Shown one piece after another: positions 22,649 through 30,866 of a stretch of 41,501 nt of DNA (the first letter of the stretch is position 1; every line of letters begins with the position of its first letter). A program made the translations under genes and the position numbers. The notes under the pieces are model-generated. The model worked only from the letters and a program-made list of their open reading frames with translations. It was not told where the DNA came from and ran no database searches. The DNA comes from Bacillota bacterium (GTDB taxonomy: Bacteria > Bacillota > Negativicutes > Sporomusales > Sporomusaceae): positions 1-41,501 of the forward strand of contig JAEZVB010000119.1 in assembly GCA_023443285.1 (NCBI GenBank), read 5' to 3'.

Positions 22649-22841
22649 GAACTTGTTAGAAATGTCCAGATGCTAGGCGCGACGAGGAGGCGCAGCGCGG
22701 CGTACAGTCGTATGTCCGCACACAGTATCTAGACAAAACTCATCGTCGGGCAGCCTATCTCCGCTAGCCTGAAAGCTAGAGCGGTAGAACGTGCAAGCCC
22801 CCGCAGGAGCAACAACGCAGATGGGCGTTTATAACAAGTTC
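22649..22841. mobile_element. MITE-like element with ~25-bp imperfect inverted ends
   Basis: The left end GAACTTGTTAGAAATGTCC continues to GATGC (22649-22673). The right end is GCAGATGGGCGTTTATAACA and on to 22841. Read inverted, they agree at about 19 of 25 positions. The interior is GC-rich with CGCGACGAGGAGGCGCAGCG. From memory this wording (CCAGATGC-AGGCGCGACG ... CAACGCAGATGGGCGTT) occurs as a dispersed repeat in several phyla. There is no transposase. A related solo end is at 27183-27208. Confidence 0.65.
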
Positions 22842-22848
22842 TAATGCA

Positions 22849-23781
22849 TCAGTCTGCCATCAGAAGTGCCATGATGGCCTTCTGAACGTGCAACCTATTC
22901 TCCGCCTCATCAAACACCACCGAATTCGGCCCTTCAATGACATCATCCGTGATTTCCTCACCACGATGCGCCGGCAGGCAATGCATAACAATGGCGTCTT
23001 TACGCGCTACATTCATAATCGCGTTATTAATCTGGAATCCGGCAAAAGCCTGTTTGCGGATGGCTTGTTCGCCTTCTTTCCCCATGCTGGCCCAGACGTC
23101 GGTGTACAGTACATCGGCATCTTTAGCAGCTGCAAACGGGTCGTCCAGAATAGTTATCTTGCTGCCGGAAAGCTTGGCATCGGCGGCGGCTTGCTCGACG
23201 ATGGTGGCATCCGGGAAATAGTTAGGCGGCGTAGCCACACTAATATCCATGCCAACCTTGGCACACACATGGAGAAGCGAGTTAACCATGTTATTGCCGT
23301 CACCAATATAACACAATTTGCGGCCTTTTAGGTCGCCTTTGTATTCCATGGCAGTAAAGATATCGGCCATGGCCTGACAAGGATGCAGTAAGTCTGTCAG
23401 GGCATTAATAACCGGTATGCTGGAGAACTCTGCCAGTTCCTCTACTTCCAAATGCGAAAAGGTTCGGATCATAATGCCATCTAAATAACGGGATAACACG
23501 CGGCCGGTATCTTTGACCGGTTCGCCCCGGCCAATTTGCAAATCGTTGGAGGACAGGAACAAGGCCATGCCGCCTAGCTGCCACATACCAACTTCAAAAG
23601 AAACCCGGGTACGGGTAGACGCCTTTTGAAAAATCATACCCAGCGTTTTACCTTTTAACAGGTGATGCTGTTCACCCGCTTTTTGTTTGGCTTTTAATAT
23701 TTTAGTAAAGTCAAGAATTTGATAGATTTCATCAGCTGATAAATCATGTATTGATAGAAAGTCTTTTCCTTTCAGACTCAT
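22849..23781 (-). CDS. argF: Ornithine carbamoyltransferase (310 aa)
   Basis: It makes citrulline from ornithine and carbamoyl phosphate. Marks are the carbamoyl-phosphate loop FQKASTRTRVSFEVG (about residues 50-64), HPCQAMAD, the ornithine-side DVWASMG, and HCLPAHRGEEI with the catalytic Cys near the C-terminus. ATG 23781 follows GGGGGAG eight bases upstream; an ATG three codons earlier is less well placed. It is the last gene of the argC-J-B-D-F series before the element-rich gap. Confidence 0.97.
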   Translation of the reverse strand: MSLKGKDFLSIHDLSADEIYQILDFTKILKAKQKAGEQHHLLKGKTLGMIFQKASTRTRVSFEVGMWQLGGMALFLSSNDLQIGRGEPVKDTGRVLSRYLDGIMIRTFSHLEVEELAEFSSIPVINALTDLLHPCQAMADIFTAMEYKGDLKGRKLCYIGDGNNMVNSLLHVCAKVGMDISVATPPNYFPDATIVEQAAADAKLSGSKITILDDPFAAAKDADVLYTDVWASMGKEGEQAIRKQAFAGFQINNAIMNVARKDAIVMHCLPAHRGEEITDDVIEGPNSVVFDEAENRLHVQKAIMALLMAD

Positions 23782-23806
23782 TATTAACACTCCCCCAGTT
23801 TAAAAG

Positions 23807-24997
23807 TTATACAGCCGCCAAGGTTTTATCTAATACGGCGATCATTTCATCCACATGGTCTTTGGTTATGTTAAGCGGCGGTACAAACCGGAGTATGTCG
23901 CCGGCAGTGCAGTTTATGATAGCGCCTTGGCTCAGGCAGCTATTCACTATATCCCGCCCCGGACGGGTAAGCTTAGCACCAACAATCAGTCCTTTGCCCC
24001 GCACTTCGGTAATCAGTGCCGGATATTTGGCTTTCAGTTCGTTCAGTTTGGCGATAAGATACTCGCCGATTGTCTGCGCGTTTTCCAAGAGTTTTTCCTG
24101 TTCAAGCACGGTAAGCACCGCATTTGCTGCTGCACAGGCAAGCGGATTGCCGCCAAAGGTGCTGCCATGGTCGCCGGCAGCAAAGGCTGCAGCTACTTTG
24201 TCAGTGGTAATAAAGGCGCCAATTGGCACGCCACCGGCTAAGCCTTTGGCTAGTGTCACAATATCTGGTTTGACGCCAAAGAGTTCATAGGCAAACATTT
24301 TGCCTGTCCGGCCAATACCTGTCTGGATTTCATCCAGGATTAAAAGTGCGCCGTATTTGTCGCATAACTGCCGGACTTTTGCCAGATAATCATAATCTGG
24401 AATATTTACACCGCCTTCGCCTTGGATGGGTTCAAGCATGACGGCGCAGGTCTTGGCCGACATGAGCGCCTCCAATGCGGCGATATCATTATACGGAACA
24501 TACGTAAAACCGCCTGGCAGTGGCTCATAGCCCTTCTGGTATTTAGGTTGGCCGGTTGCTGTCAGGGTAGCCAGAGTCCGTCCATGGAAGGAATGATCGG
24601 CGGTAATAATTTCTACTTTATCAGGCGCAATAGTTTTGCCATATTTTCTAGCCAGTTTGATAGCGCCCTCATTGGCTTCAGCACCACTGTTGCCAAAAAA
24701 CACTTTGTTAAGGCCACTTAACTCTGCCAGTTTTTTGGCAACCGTGGCTTGCACTTCAGTGTAATACAAATTGGAACAATGAATGATTTTGCCGGCTTGT
24801 TCGGCGACAGCCTTAACAAGTGCCGGGTGAGCATGGCCGAGGACATTAACCGCAATCCCGCCCAGAAAATCTATATATTTTTTTCCTTCATTATCATAAA
24901 CATACGGTCCCTCGCCATGGTCAAGCACAATATTATATCTGGCAAACACCTGCAGATAATTGTCTTTATCAATGTCGACTATCGTCTGTTTATCCAT
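23807..24997 (-). CDS. argD: Acetylornithine aminotransferase (396 aa)
   Basis: A class III PLP aminotransferase making N-acetylornithine from the semialdehyde. Marks are YIDFLGGIAVNVLGHAHP, FFGNSGAEANEGAIKLARKY (phosphate-binding region), ILDEIQTGIGRTGKMF (Asp contacts the pyridine N) and VTLAKGLAGGVPIGA (Lys Schiff base, about residue 250). It overlaps the argB stop by 8 bases with GGAGG before ATG. Such enzymes can also serve as succinyldiaminopimelate aminotransferase in lysine synthesis. Confidence 0.96.
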   Translation of the reverse strand: MDKQTIVDIDKDNYLQVFARYNIVLDHGEGPYVYDNEGKKYIDFLGGIAVNVLGHAHPALVKAVAEQAGKIIHCSNLYYTEVQATVAKKLAELSGLNKVFFGNSGAEANEGAIKLARKYGKTIAPDKVEIITADHSFHGRTLATLTATGQPKYQKGYEPLPGGFTYVPYNDIAALEALMSAKTCAVMLEPIQGEGGVNIPDYDYLAKVRQLCDKYGALLILDEIQTGIGRTGKMFAYELFGVKPDIVTLAKGLAGGVPIGAFITTDKVAAAFAAGDHGSTFGGNPLACAAANAVLTVLEQEKLLENAQTIGEYLIAKLNELKAKYPALITEVRGKGLIVGAKLTRPGRDIVNSCLSQGAIINCTAGDILRFVPPLNITKDHVDEMIAVLDKTLAAV

Positions 24998-25895
24998 TGA
25001 TATACCTCCTGTATTTTACCACTTCGGTACCAATACCCTCTGAGGTAAATATCTCTAAGAGCAAGGAGTGCGGTTTCCTGCCATCAATTATATGTGTCTT
25101 GGCAACACCTGCGGCTAATGCTTTTACGCAAGCTTCCACTTTAGGAATCATGCCGCCGTCGATGGTGCCTGTTTTGATCATTTCCTGCGCTTCTGCCAGC
25201 GATAAGGTAGAAACAAAGGTGCTCTTATCATTATAGTCGCGATAAATGCCTTCCACATCAGTAATCAGTGCCAGTTTTTCGGCTCCTAATGCCGCCGCCA
25301 GCTCGCCAGCCACATAGTCAGCATTAATATTGTAGGTAGCCCCGTCTTTACCAACACCGATTGGCGCGATTACCGGGATATAGCCTTGATCTAAGAGGTT
25401 CTCAACAATACCGGTATTTAACTTCAGTACATCGCCAACAAAGCCAATATCCACTTCTTTGACTTGATCATTCTCACGGACTTTTGCCAGATGCTTGGCA
25501 GCAATGATAAGATCGGCATCTTTGCCGCTTAAGCCGACTGCTTTGGCGCCAAGGAAGTTTAGCATTTTTACGATTTCGCTGTTGATTTTGCCAACAAGCA
25601 CCATTTCAGCAATCGCAACTGTTTCGGCATCAGTTACCCTGAGTCCACTAACAAAGCTTGTTTCTTTGCCAAGCTCTTTAAGCATATTGGTAATATCAGG
25701 GCCACCGCCGTGAACAACTACCGGACGAATCCCCGCATATTTTAAAAAGATGATGTCTTGCATAACATTCTTTTTGAGTTCGTCATTGAGCATGGCATTG
25801 CCACCATATTTGATAACAACTGTGTTGCCGGAGAACCGTTGCAAATATGGTAAAGCTTCAATAAGCACAGCTGCTTTTTCTACCGAGTTAATCAT
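24990..25895 (-). CDS. argB: Acetylglutamate kinase (301 aa)
   Basis: It phosphorylates N-acetylglutamate. The glycine-rich KYGGNAM (residue 29 on), VHGGGPDI, GLSGKDADL and NINADYVAGELAAAL are typical of the amino acid kinase fold. The protein begins with an extra helix (VEKAAVLIEALPYLQRF) before the first strand. This N-helix is the feature of hexameric, arginine-inhibited acetylglutamate kinases, so feedback control is expected, as befits the cyclic pathway with ArgJ. The gene has an AAAGGA box and lies 53 bases after argJ. Confidence 0.96.
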   Translation of the reverse strand: MINSVEKAAVLIEALPYLQRFSGNTVVIKYGGNAMLNDELKKNVMQDIIFLKYAGIRPVVVHGGGPDITNMLKELGKETSFVSGLRVTDAETVAIAEMVLVGKINSEIVKMLNFLGAKAVGLSGKDADLIIAAKHLAKVRENDQVKEVDIGFVGDVLKLNTGIVENLLDQGYIPVIAPIGVGKDGATYNINADYVAGELAAALGAEKLALITDVEGIYRDYNDKSTFVSTLSLAEAQEMIKTGTIDGGMIPKVEACVKALAAGVAKTHIIDGRKPHSLLLEIFTSEGIGTEVVKYRRYING

Positions 25896-25948
25896 AGAAT
25901 CATTCCTTTCCCAATTTAAGTCTATCTACATAAATGAGACATAGCTAG

Positions 25949-27160
25949 TTAGGTTGTATACTCACCATTGATTTTTACATATTCATACGAAAAATCACAA
26001 GTCCAAACCGTTGCTGCTGACTCGCCCTGGCCTAGGCTAACCGTTATAGCTATATCCTTGGCTGCCATGATGGCTTTGAGTTTGGCAGTATCAAAACCAG
26101 CAGCTGCCTGGCCGTCTACAACAATGGTTAAATCGCCAATAGATAGCGATGTTTTCTCTGGCTCCGTTTTGGCGCCTGAATAACCAACTGCACATAAAAT
26201 GCGACCCCAGTTGGGATCCTGGCCAAAAAATGCCGTCTTAACAAGTGGCGATTTTGCAATAGCCATGGCGGCGCATTTGGCATCATCAAAACTTACCGCG
26301 CCTGTAACGTTGATCTCCAGGAATTTGGTGGCTCCTTCGCCGTCACGCACAACAAGCTGTGCCAATTCTGTACATACTGCTTTTAATGCTGTGTAGAATT
26401 CCTGGTAGGTTTGACTATTTTCAGCAGTAATCGGCTCATTGCCGGCCTGGCCGTTGGCGAGTACCGCTATCGTGTCATTGGTGCTGGTATCGCCGTCTAC
26501 CGAAATCATATTAAAGGAAAGTTCCACTGCTTGGCTGAGTGCCTTGTCAAGCATGGCAGGATCGATGGCAGCATCTGTTGTAATAAAGGAAAGCATTGTC
26601 GCCATATTGGGATGAATCATGCCTGCGCCTTTGGCAATTCCAGCGATTTTGCAGGCTTTGCCGCCAAGCGCAAATTCATAGGCACACGCTTTTTCAAAGG
26701 TATCTGTTGTCATAATGGCCGCAATCATGGTTTCATGCCCGTTTTCGGTTAATGAATTAACCGCCTGGGTTATGCCTGCCGTAACTTTATCCATCGGTAA
26801 ATTCACACCAATTACACCGGTGGAAGCCACCAACACTTCGCAATCGTCCAGCTTAAGCGCCTGGGCTGTTTGATGAGCCATTGCTCTGGCATCACTTAGT
26901 CCCTGGTCACCGGTACAGGCATTGGCACAACCAGAATTGACAACAATGGCACGCGCCTTGCCTTGACTTACAGCCTCCTGTGAAACCAGTACAGGTGCAG
27001 CCGCCATTTTGTTAGTAGTAAACTTAGCTGACGCCGCTGCTGGAACCGTACTGTAAATAATGCCTACATCTTCTTTTCCATTCTTTTTTATACCGGCATG
27101 CACGCCGGCGGCTATAAAACCTTGCGGGGCAGTTATGCCGCCCTCGATTTTTTTCAACAT
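25949..27160 (-). CDS. argJ: Bifunctional glutamate/ornithine N-acetyltransferase (403 aa)
   Basis: ArgJ moves the acetyl group from acetylornithine to glutamate, and in bifunctional forms also uses acetyl-CoA. The precursor splits itself before the Thr in GMIHPNMATMLSF (about residue 190), giving alpha and beta chains with that Thr as nucleophile. SGCANACTG marks the oxyanion region near residue 75. ATG 27160 is chosen with GGAGG seven bases away; an ATG two codons earlier touches the Shine-Dalgarno. No separate argA or argE is seen here, which fits the cyclic route. Confidence 0.96.
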   Translation of the reverse strand: MLKKIEGGITAPQGFIAAGVHAGIKKNGKEDVGIIYSTVPAAASAKFTTNKMAAAPVLVSQEAVSQGKARAIVVNSGCANACTGDQGLSDARAMAHQTAQALKLDDCEVLVASTGVIGVNLPMDKVTAGITQAVNSLTENGHETMIAAIMTTDTFEKACAYEFALGGKACKIAGIAKGAGMIHPNMATMLSFITTDAAIDPAMLDKALSQAVELSFNMISVDGDTSTNDTIAVLANGQAGNEPITAENSQTYQEFYTALKAVCTELAQLVVRDGEGATKFLEINVTGAVSFDDAKCAAMAIAKSPLVKTAFFGQDPNWGRILCAVGYSGAKTEPEKTSLSIGDLTIVVDGQAAAGFDTAKLKAIMAAKDIAITVSLGQGESAATVWTCDFSYEYVKINGEYTT

Positions 27161-27182
27161 TACCATACCTCCATATCAGTAA

Positions 27183-27208
27183 CAATGCAGATGGGCGTTT
27201 TCAACCTG
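27183..27208. repeat. Solo end of the argF-argG MITE-like element
   Basis: AACAATGCAGATGGGCGTTT followed by TCAACC matches the right end of the 22649-22841 element with few changes. It sits in the short argC-argJ space just upstream of the argJ ribosome binding site. Confidence 0.65.
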
Positions 27209-27213
27209 CCTAC

Positions 27214-28254
27214 TTATGGATATACTGGGGCATTATCTAGCCCTGTCCGCTCATCGATAGTAAACATCACATTCATATTCTGTATGGCCTGACCGGCAGC
27301 ACCTTTGACTAGGTTGTCAATTGCAGATATGGCAATTACCCGGCCGGTACGTTTGTCAACATGCCAACCCAGGTCGCAGAAATTGCTGCTGCGGGTATTT
27401 TTGGTTACCGGACAGCCGCCCCGCCCTAACAGCCGGACAAAATACTCGTTGCTATATAAAGAATTGTAAGCTTCATCCACGGCTTCTGCAGTTACGCCGG
27501 CTTTGAGCTTGGCGTAGCAGGTACTCAGGATACCTCTGGCCATAGGAATAAGGTGGGGAGTAAAGTTAATAACGATTTCTTCTCCGGCCAATCCGCTCAA
27601 GACTTCCTCAATTTCCGGCGTATGGCGGTGACTGGCCACATTATAGACCTTGACACTCTCAAACACTTCGGTAAAATGGGAACCTAAGTTTAGCCCCCGC
27701 CCGGCACCGGATACACCGGACTTAGCATCAACGATAATGGTCGTCAGATCCACCAATTGATTCTTTATTAGCGGCGCTAATGCCAAAATACTGGCTGTTG
27801 TATAACAACCGGGATTTCCGACAATACGGGCATCTCGCACTTGGTTACGGTTTAACTCTGTCAGGCCGTAGACGGCGCTTGCTTCCCGATGGGTATGCGG
27901 CACTTTATACCACTGCTCATACACATCCTGATTTTTAAACCGATAATCAGCACCCAGATCGATTATTTTGACCTTAGGATTGATTGCGGTTGCCTTGCGT
28001 CCTACCTCCATAGCATGACCATGTGGCAAACCAATAAAAATGACATCACTTTCGGTTGCTATTTTATCTAACGCTTCCATGTTGATTAGCTTCTGCGTAT
28101 AAAATTTTGTAAGATGAGGGTATATATCAGTAATGGCTGTTCCCGGTTGACTTTCTGAAGTAATATATTGTACTTCGGCAGCCGAATGGGAGGCCAGTAA
28201 CCGAAGTAACTCCGCACCGGTATAACCGGTGGCTCCGACAATACTAATTTTCAT
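27214..28254 (-). CDS. argC: N-acetyl-gamma-glutamyl-phosphate reductase (346 aa)
   Basis: It reduces acetylglutamyl phosphate with NADPH. The NADP motif GATGYTGAELLRLL is at residues 7-20. The catalytic Cys is in VGNPGCYTT (about residue 148), with HRHTPEIEE downstream and an NMNVMF-type C-terminus. ATG 28254 (MKISIVG) is preferred: the open frame extends 48 codons upstream, but through the promoter and ARG box. It is the first gene of the arginine operon. Confidence 0.97.
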   Translation of the reverse strand: MKISIVGATGYTGAELLRLLASHSAAEVQYITSESQPGTAITDIYPHLTKFYTQKLINMEALDKIATESDVIFIGLPHGHAMEVGRKATAINPKVKIIDLGADYRFKNQDVYEQWYKVPHTHREASAVYGLTELNRNQVRDARIVGNPGCYTTASILALAPLIKNQLVDLTTIIVDAKSGVSGAGRGLNLGSHFTEVFESVKVYNVASHRHTPEIEEVLSGLAGEEIVINFTPHLIPMARGILSTCYAKLKAGVTAEAVDEAYNSLYSNEYFVRLLGRGGCPVTKNTRSSNFCDLGWHVDKRTGRVIAISAIDNLVKGAAGQAIQNMNVMFTIDERTGLDNAPVYP

Positions 28255-28276
28255 GTTCCTCGCCCCCTTTTGTAAT

Positions 28277-28306
28277 ATTATACATTGCACATGAATAATA
28301 ATGCAA
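28277..28306 (-). promoter_or_regulatory. Sigma-A promoter of the argC operon
   Basis: Minus-strand -35 TTGCAT (28301-28306) and -10 TATAAT (28277-28282) with an 18-bp spacer, 22 bases upstream of the argC ATG. The ARG box covers the -35. Confidence 0.8.
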
Positions 28307-28307
28307 G
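28290..28307. promoter_or_regulatory. ARG box (ArgR/AhrC operator) at argC
   Basis: CATGAATAATAATGCAAG fits the 18-bp ARG box pattern (WNTGAATWWWWATTCANW type) at most positions. It overlaps the argC -35, so arginine-bound ArgR/AhrC should repress the operon. Confidence 0.78.
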
Positions 28308-28405
28308 CATTTTTGTTTCTTGTATACATTATTTTTTTGTTATTCCAGTATTCTAACTGCCAGTGCAACACAGCTACGAGCGAAAGGTGTCTTGGCAAAA
28401 GAAAA

Positions 28406-28436
28406 AGAGGCCCTGAGCATGCGCGAATCAGCCTCT
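28406..28436 (-). terminator. Terminator of the AmmeMemoRadiSam genes
   Basis: AGAGG/CCTCT with inner CTGA/TCAG in minus-strand RNA, then UUUUUCUUUU. It starts right at the amrS stop and separates it from the argC promoter. Confidence 0.75.
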
Positions 28437-28437
28437 G

Positions 28438-29436
28438 TCACGCCAAACGGATTTCCCCAGCAATGGGTATACCGCGCCCGCACTGAGGGCAGTTTTTTTC
28501 CAGGCCGGTTAGCTGGCTGTAACCCTGGACTCGGTCAATTACTTTGTAGCCGCATTGCGGACAATACGTATTGTTACCACGCCCACCGACATTGCCCAGA
28601 TAAACATAGTTAAGGTATTCCCGCGCAACCTTATAAGCGTCCTCCAAGGTACTTACCGGTGTAGGCGGCACGTCCAGCTTATGGTTAGGAAAGTATCGGG
28701 AAAGATGCAGCGGTATATCTGCGCTTATCCCTGACAGCCATCTTGCTAGGCTAGCAATTTCCTCCACGGAATCATTTAGCCCAGGAATGAGTAAGGTGGT
28801 AATCTCCACATGGCACTGCCCAGCCGCCTGTTCCACGGTTCGTTTGACGTCAGCAAGCTTGCCTGCACATACCTTTTGATAAAATTCATCGGTAAAGGCT
28901 TTGACATCAATATTCATAGCCGCAATATGAGGCAGTAGTTCCTGCAAGGGCTCTTTATTTATAAATCCGTTGGAAACCATGATGTTAACAAGTCCGGCTT
29001 GTTGTACCAGACGGGCAGTATCCAGGATATATTCGTACCATACACTGGGTTCTGAATAGGTGTAGGCAATACCGATATTTCCCTGGCTGGCAAGCTGCCT
29101 GGCCAGGGATGCCGCTGCCTGAGGCTCAAGCAAGGCAGTCTGCGGCTGAGCCTGGGCAATTTGCCAGTTTTGGCAAAACTCACAGGAAAAGTTGCAACCC
29201 CATGTGCCAAGCGACAGTATATTGCTGCCTGGATAAAAATGATAGAGCGGTTTCTTTTCGATGGGGTCAAGCGCTTGCGCTGTAGCCTGGGCATAGTTCA
29301 AACTATACAGCTTGCCGCCGGTATTCTGACGAACCCGGCAGAACCCTGTCCGCCCTTCCGATATGCTACAGTTTTTGGGGCATAGACCGCAGGTTACGGC
29401 CTGTCCCTGCTGCTCATAATGAAGTGCCTCATGCAC
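28438..29436 (-). CDS. amrS: AmmeMemoRadiSam system radical SAM enzyme (332 aa)
   Basis: A radical SAM protein with the cluster motif CNFSCEFC (Cys81, 85, 88). It is flanked by an N-terminal Cys set (CGLCPKNCS, GFC) and a C-terminal pair of CPQCG motifs that look like a zinc ribbon or auxiliary cluster. This architecture is that of the pyruvate-formate-lyase-activase-like AmrS group. GTG start with AGGTG eight bases before; a 6-bp hairpin (AAGTGC/GCACTT) overlaps the start codon. It is last in a three-gene set with the AMMECR1 and MEMO-like genes. The substrate is not known to me. Confidence 0.92.
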   Translation of the reverse strand: MHEALHYEQQGQAVTCGLCPKNCSISEGRTGFCRVRQNTGGKLYSLNYAQATAQALDPIEKKPLYHFYPGSNILSLGTWGCNFSCEFCQNWQIAQAQPQTALLEPQAAASLARQLASQGNIGIAYTYSEPSVWYEYILDTARLVQQAGLVNIMVSNGFINKEPLQELLPHIAAMNIDVKAFTDEFYQKVCAGKLADVKRTVEQAAGQCHVEITTLLIPGLNDSVEEIASLARWLSGISADIPLHLSRYFPNHKLDVPPTPVSTLEDAYKVAREYLNYVYLGNVGGRGNNTYCPQCGYKVIDRVQGYSQLTGLEKNCPQCGRGIPIAGEIRLA

Positions 29437-29457
29437 TTATAATTCACCTGCGCTTTG

Positions 29458-29973
29458 TTATTTATAGCGAGTTACGGTAAAACGATATAGGTCAATTTCT
29501 TCTTCCGTACGAATCCCAGCCTTCTGCATGGCAATACTGACTTGCTCGGTTACCGTATCCACTCCCTCAAGGTCAGGCAGCAAAAGGCCGGAACGATGTC
29601 CTTTTCGCACAATTACTCCATAGGTTTTGGGATCAAGCTCATCTATGCTTTCGACCTGCTCAGGTGCTTCCAAAATATCAACCGAAATTTCCAGTTCGTC
29701 CACCTCGGCTGGCTGAATAGGACTAAACCGCGGGTCTTCTGTTCCGGCACTAACGGCGTTTCGAATAATTTCTTCGGCGATTGACGGCTGGGTAGGCGCA
29801 AAGGTACCAATACACCCCCTGAGCTGCCCCCTTTTTTTGAAGGATACAAAAACCCCTGCCTTGCGTGCAAGCTCCTCCGAGAATTCATCTGGTTTATTTA
29901 GCAGCCGGCCATGTTCAAGATAATAAGTAAGACTTTCCCTGGCAAGTCTTACCGGCGCACTTTGCTTATCCAT
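29458..29973 (-). CDS. amrA: AMMECR1-domain protein (171 aa)
   Basis: A whole-length AMMECR1 domain. It has VSFKKRGQLRGCIGTF (the strictly conserved LRGCIG, Cys about residue 64), then EDPRFSPIQPAEVDELEISVDIL and the C-terminal YRFTVTRY. The human homologue is linked to a disease, but its chemistry is not established to my knowledge. The Cys is a candidate active-site residue. It starts with GGAGG seven bases before ATG and lies 11 bases after the MEMO-like gene and 21 before the radical SAM gene, so all three form one unit. Confidence 0.93.
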   Translation of the reverse strand: MDKQSAPVRLARESLTYYLEHGRLLNKPDEFSEELARKAGVFVSFKKRGQLRGCIGTFAPTQPSIAEEIIRNAVSAGTEDPRFSPIQPAEVDELEISVDILEAPEQVESIDELDPKTYGVIVRKGHRSGLLLPDLEGVDTVTEQVSIAMQKAGIRTEEEIDLYRFTVTRYK

Positions 29974-29984
29974 ACTAACGCCTC

Positions 29985-30818
29985 CTACTTCTTACCCTTT
30001 ATTTTAAAGGCAATCACTGCATACCCTACACCGAAAGGCCCCTCATAGGACGTTGTCACCACTTCGGCATCCAGTCCACCCATGGCACCCAAAAGAAAAA
30101 AGACTGGCCTAAGACCACATTGCCCGGCTTCCTCTATCAGGTTGCCATCCATACTAAGTAAAGACTTAACATCAAGATTTGTTAGAGCCGTAATCAGCTG
30201 CCGATCAAACTCAGTGCCTTTGGGGCTATAGCCTGCCGGAGCGTCCGGGGTCAGACGGTGGGACAAGTCACCTGAAGCAATTACTGCCACTCGCTTGTCC
30301 ATATGGCCGATAGCCGCCTGAACGGCTTTGCCGAAAGTATACATTTCCTCATATGACAACATACCAACTGATAAATGCACAATCTGACCCTTGAACCCTG
30401 CTTTGGCCAGATAATACAGCGGCACAAATGCGCCATGATCAAGCTGTAATGGTATTCGATATGTTTTGGCGACGTCATCGGTTAGTTCGGTTAAATTAAT
30501 ACCTAGCCGCTGACAATTACGAATTATGTTTTTGATTAATAAATTATCGGTCTCGAAACCAAGGGTTACATCAGGAGCACCAAACTGTGCCATACTCCCA
30601 CGAAGACGCGGATGAATACTAACAGCAACAGCATCTTCAAACACCGGTCCATGTGGTGTAATAATAACAATCGTTTGCGGATTTCCTTCTTTGATCATTT
30701 CTGCTGCTTGTTGCGCGGACTTAACCGTAGTTTTAATATGTTCCAACTCCTGATTTCCCACTTCAGGAATCATAATCGGTGGATGCGGCATTAGCGCACA
30801 GCCAACTAAATTGTCCAT
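29985..30818 (-). CDS. amrB: MEMO1/LigB-like extradiol dioxygenase-family protein (277 aa)
   Basis: It has the class III extradiol dioxygenase fold: LMPHPPIMIPEVG with His12, VIITPHGPVFED, LDHGAFVPLYYL and VIASGDLSHRLTPDAP. His12 and the His residues of HG/GDLSH are candidates for an iron or other metal site. The family includes human MEMO1, for which copper/iron handling has been discussed. Together with amrA and amrS it makes the AmmeMemoRadiSam trio. ATG follows GGGAGAG; cwlD is 48 bases upstream in the same direction. Confidence 0.92.
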   Translation of the reverse strand: MDNLVGCALMPHPPIMIPEVGNQELEHIKTTVKSAQQAAEMIKEGNPQTIVIITPHGPVFEDAVAVSIHPRLRGSMAQFGAPDVTLGFETDNLLIKNIIRNCQRLGINLTELTDDVAKTYRIPLQLDHGAFVPLYYLAKAGFKGQIVHLSVGMLSYEEMYTFGKAVQAAIGHMDKRVAVIASGDLSHRLTPDAPAGYSPKGTEFDRQLITALTNLDVKSLLSMDGNLIEEAGQCGLRPVFFLLGAMGGLDAEVVTTSYEGPFGVGYAVIAFKIKGKK

Positions 30819-30866
30819 ATGTCTCTCCCTTCAGCTAGTGGTGCGTAGTAATTTCTCCGATAGGCT

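Larger units (their letters stand above)
22335..22848. other. argF-argG gap of 514 bp packed with elements
   Basis: Read in the direction of transcription (minus), it holds a 193-bp MITE-like element (22841-22649), a G-quadruplex motif (22630-22594), an 8-bp hairpin GTTTCAGC-TAC-GCTGAAAC (22550-22568), a 70-bp REP-like palindrome (22510-22441), and about 105 bp of AT-rich leader before argG. No gene is seen. Confidence 0.75.
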
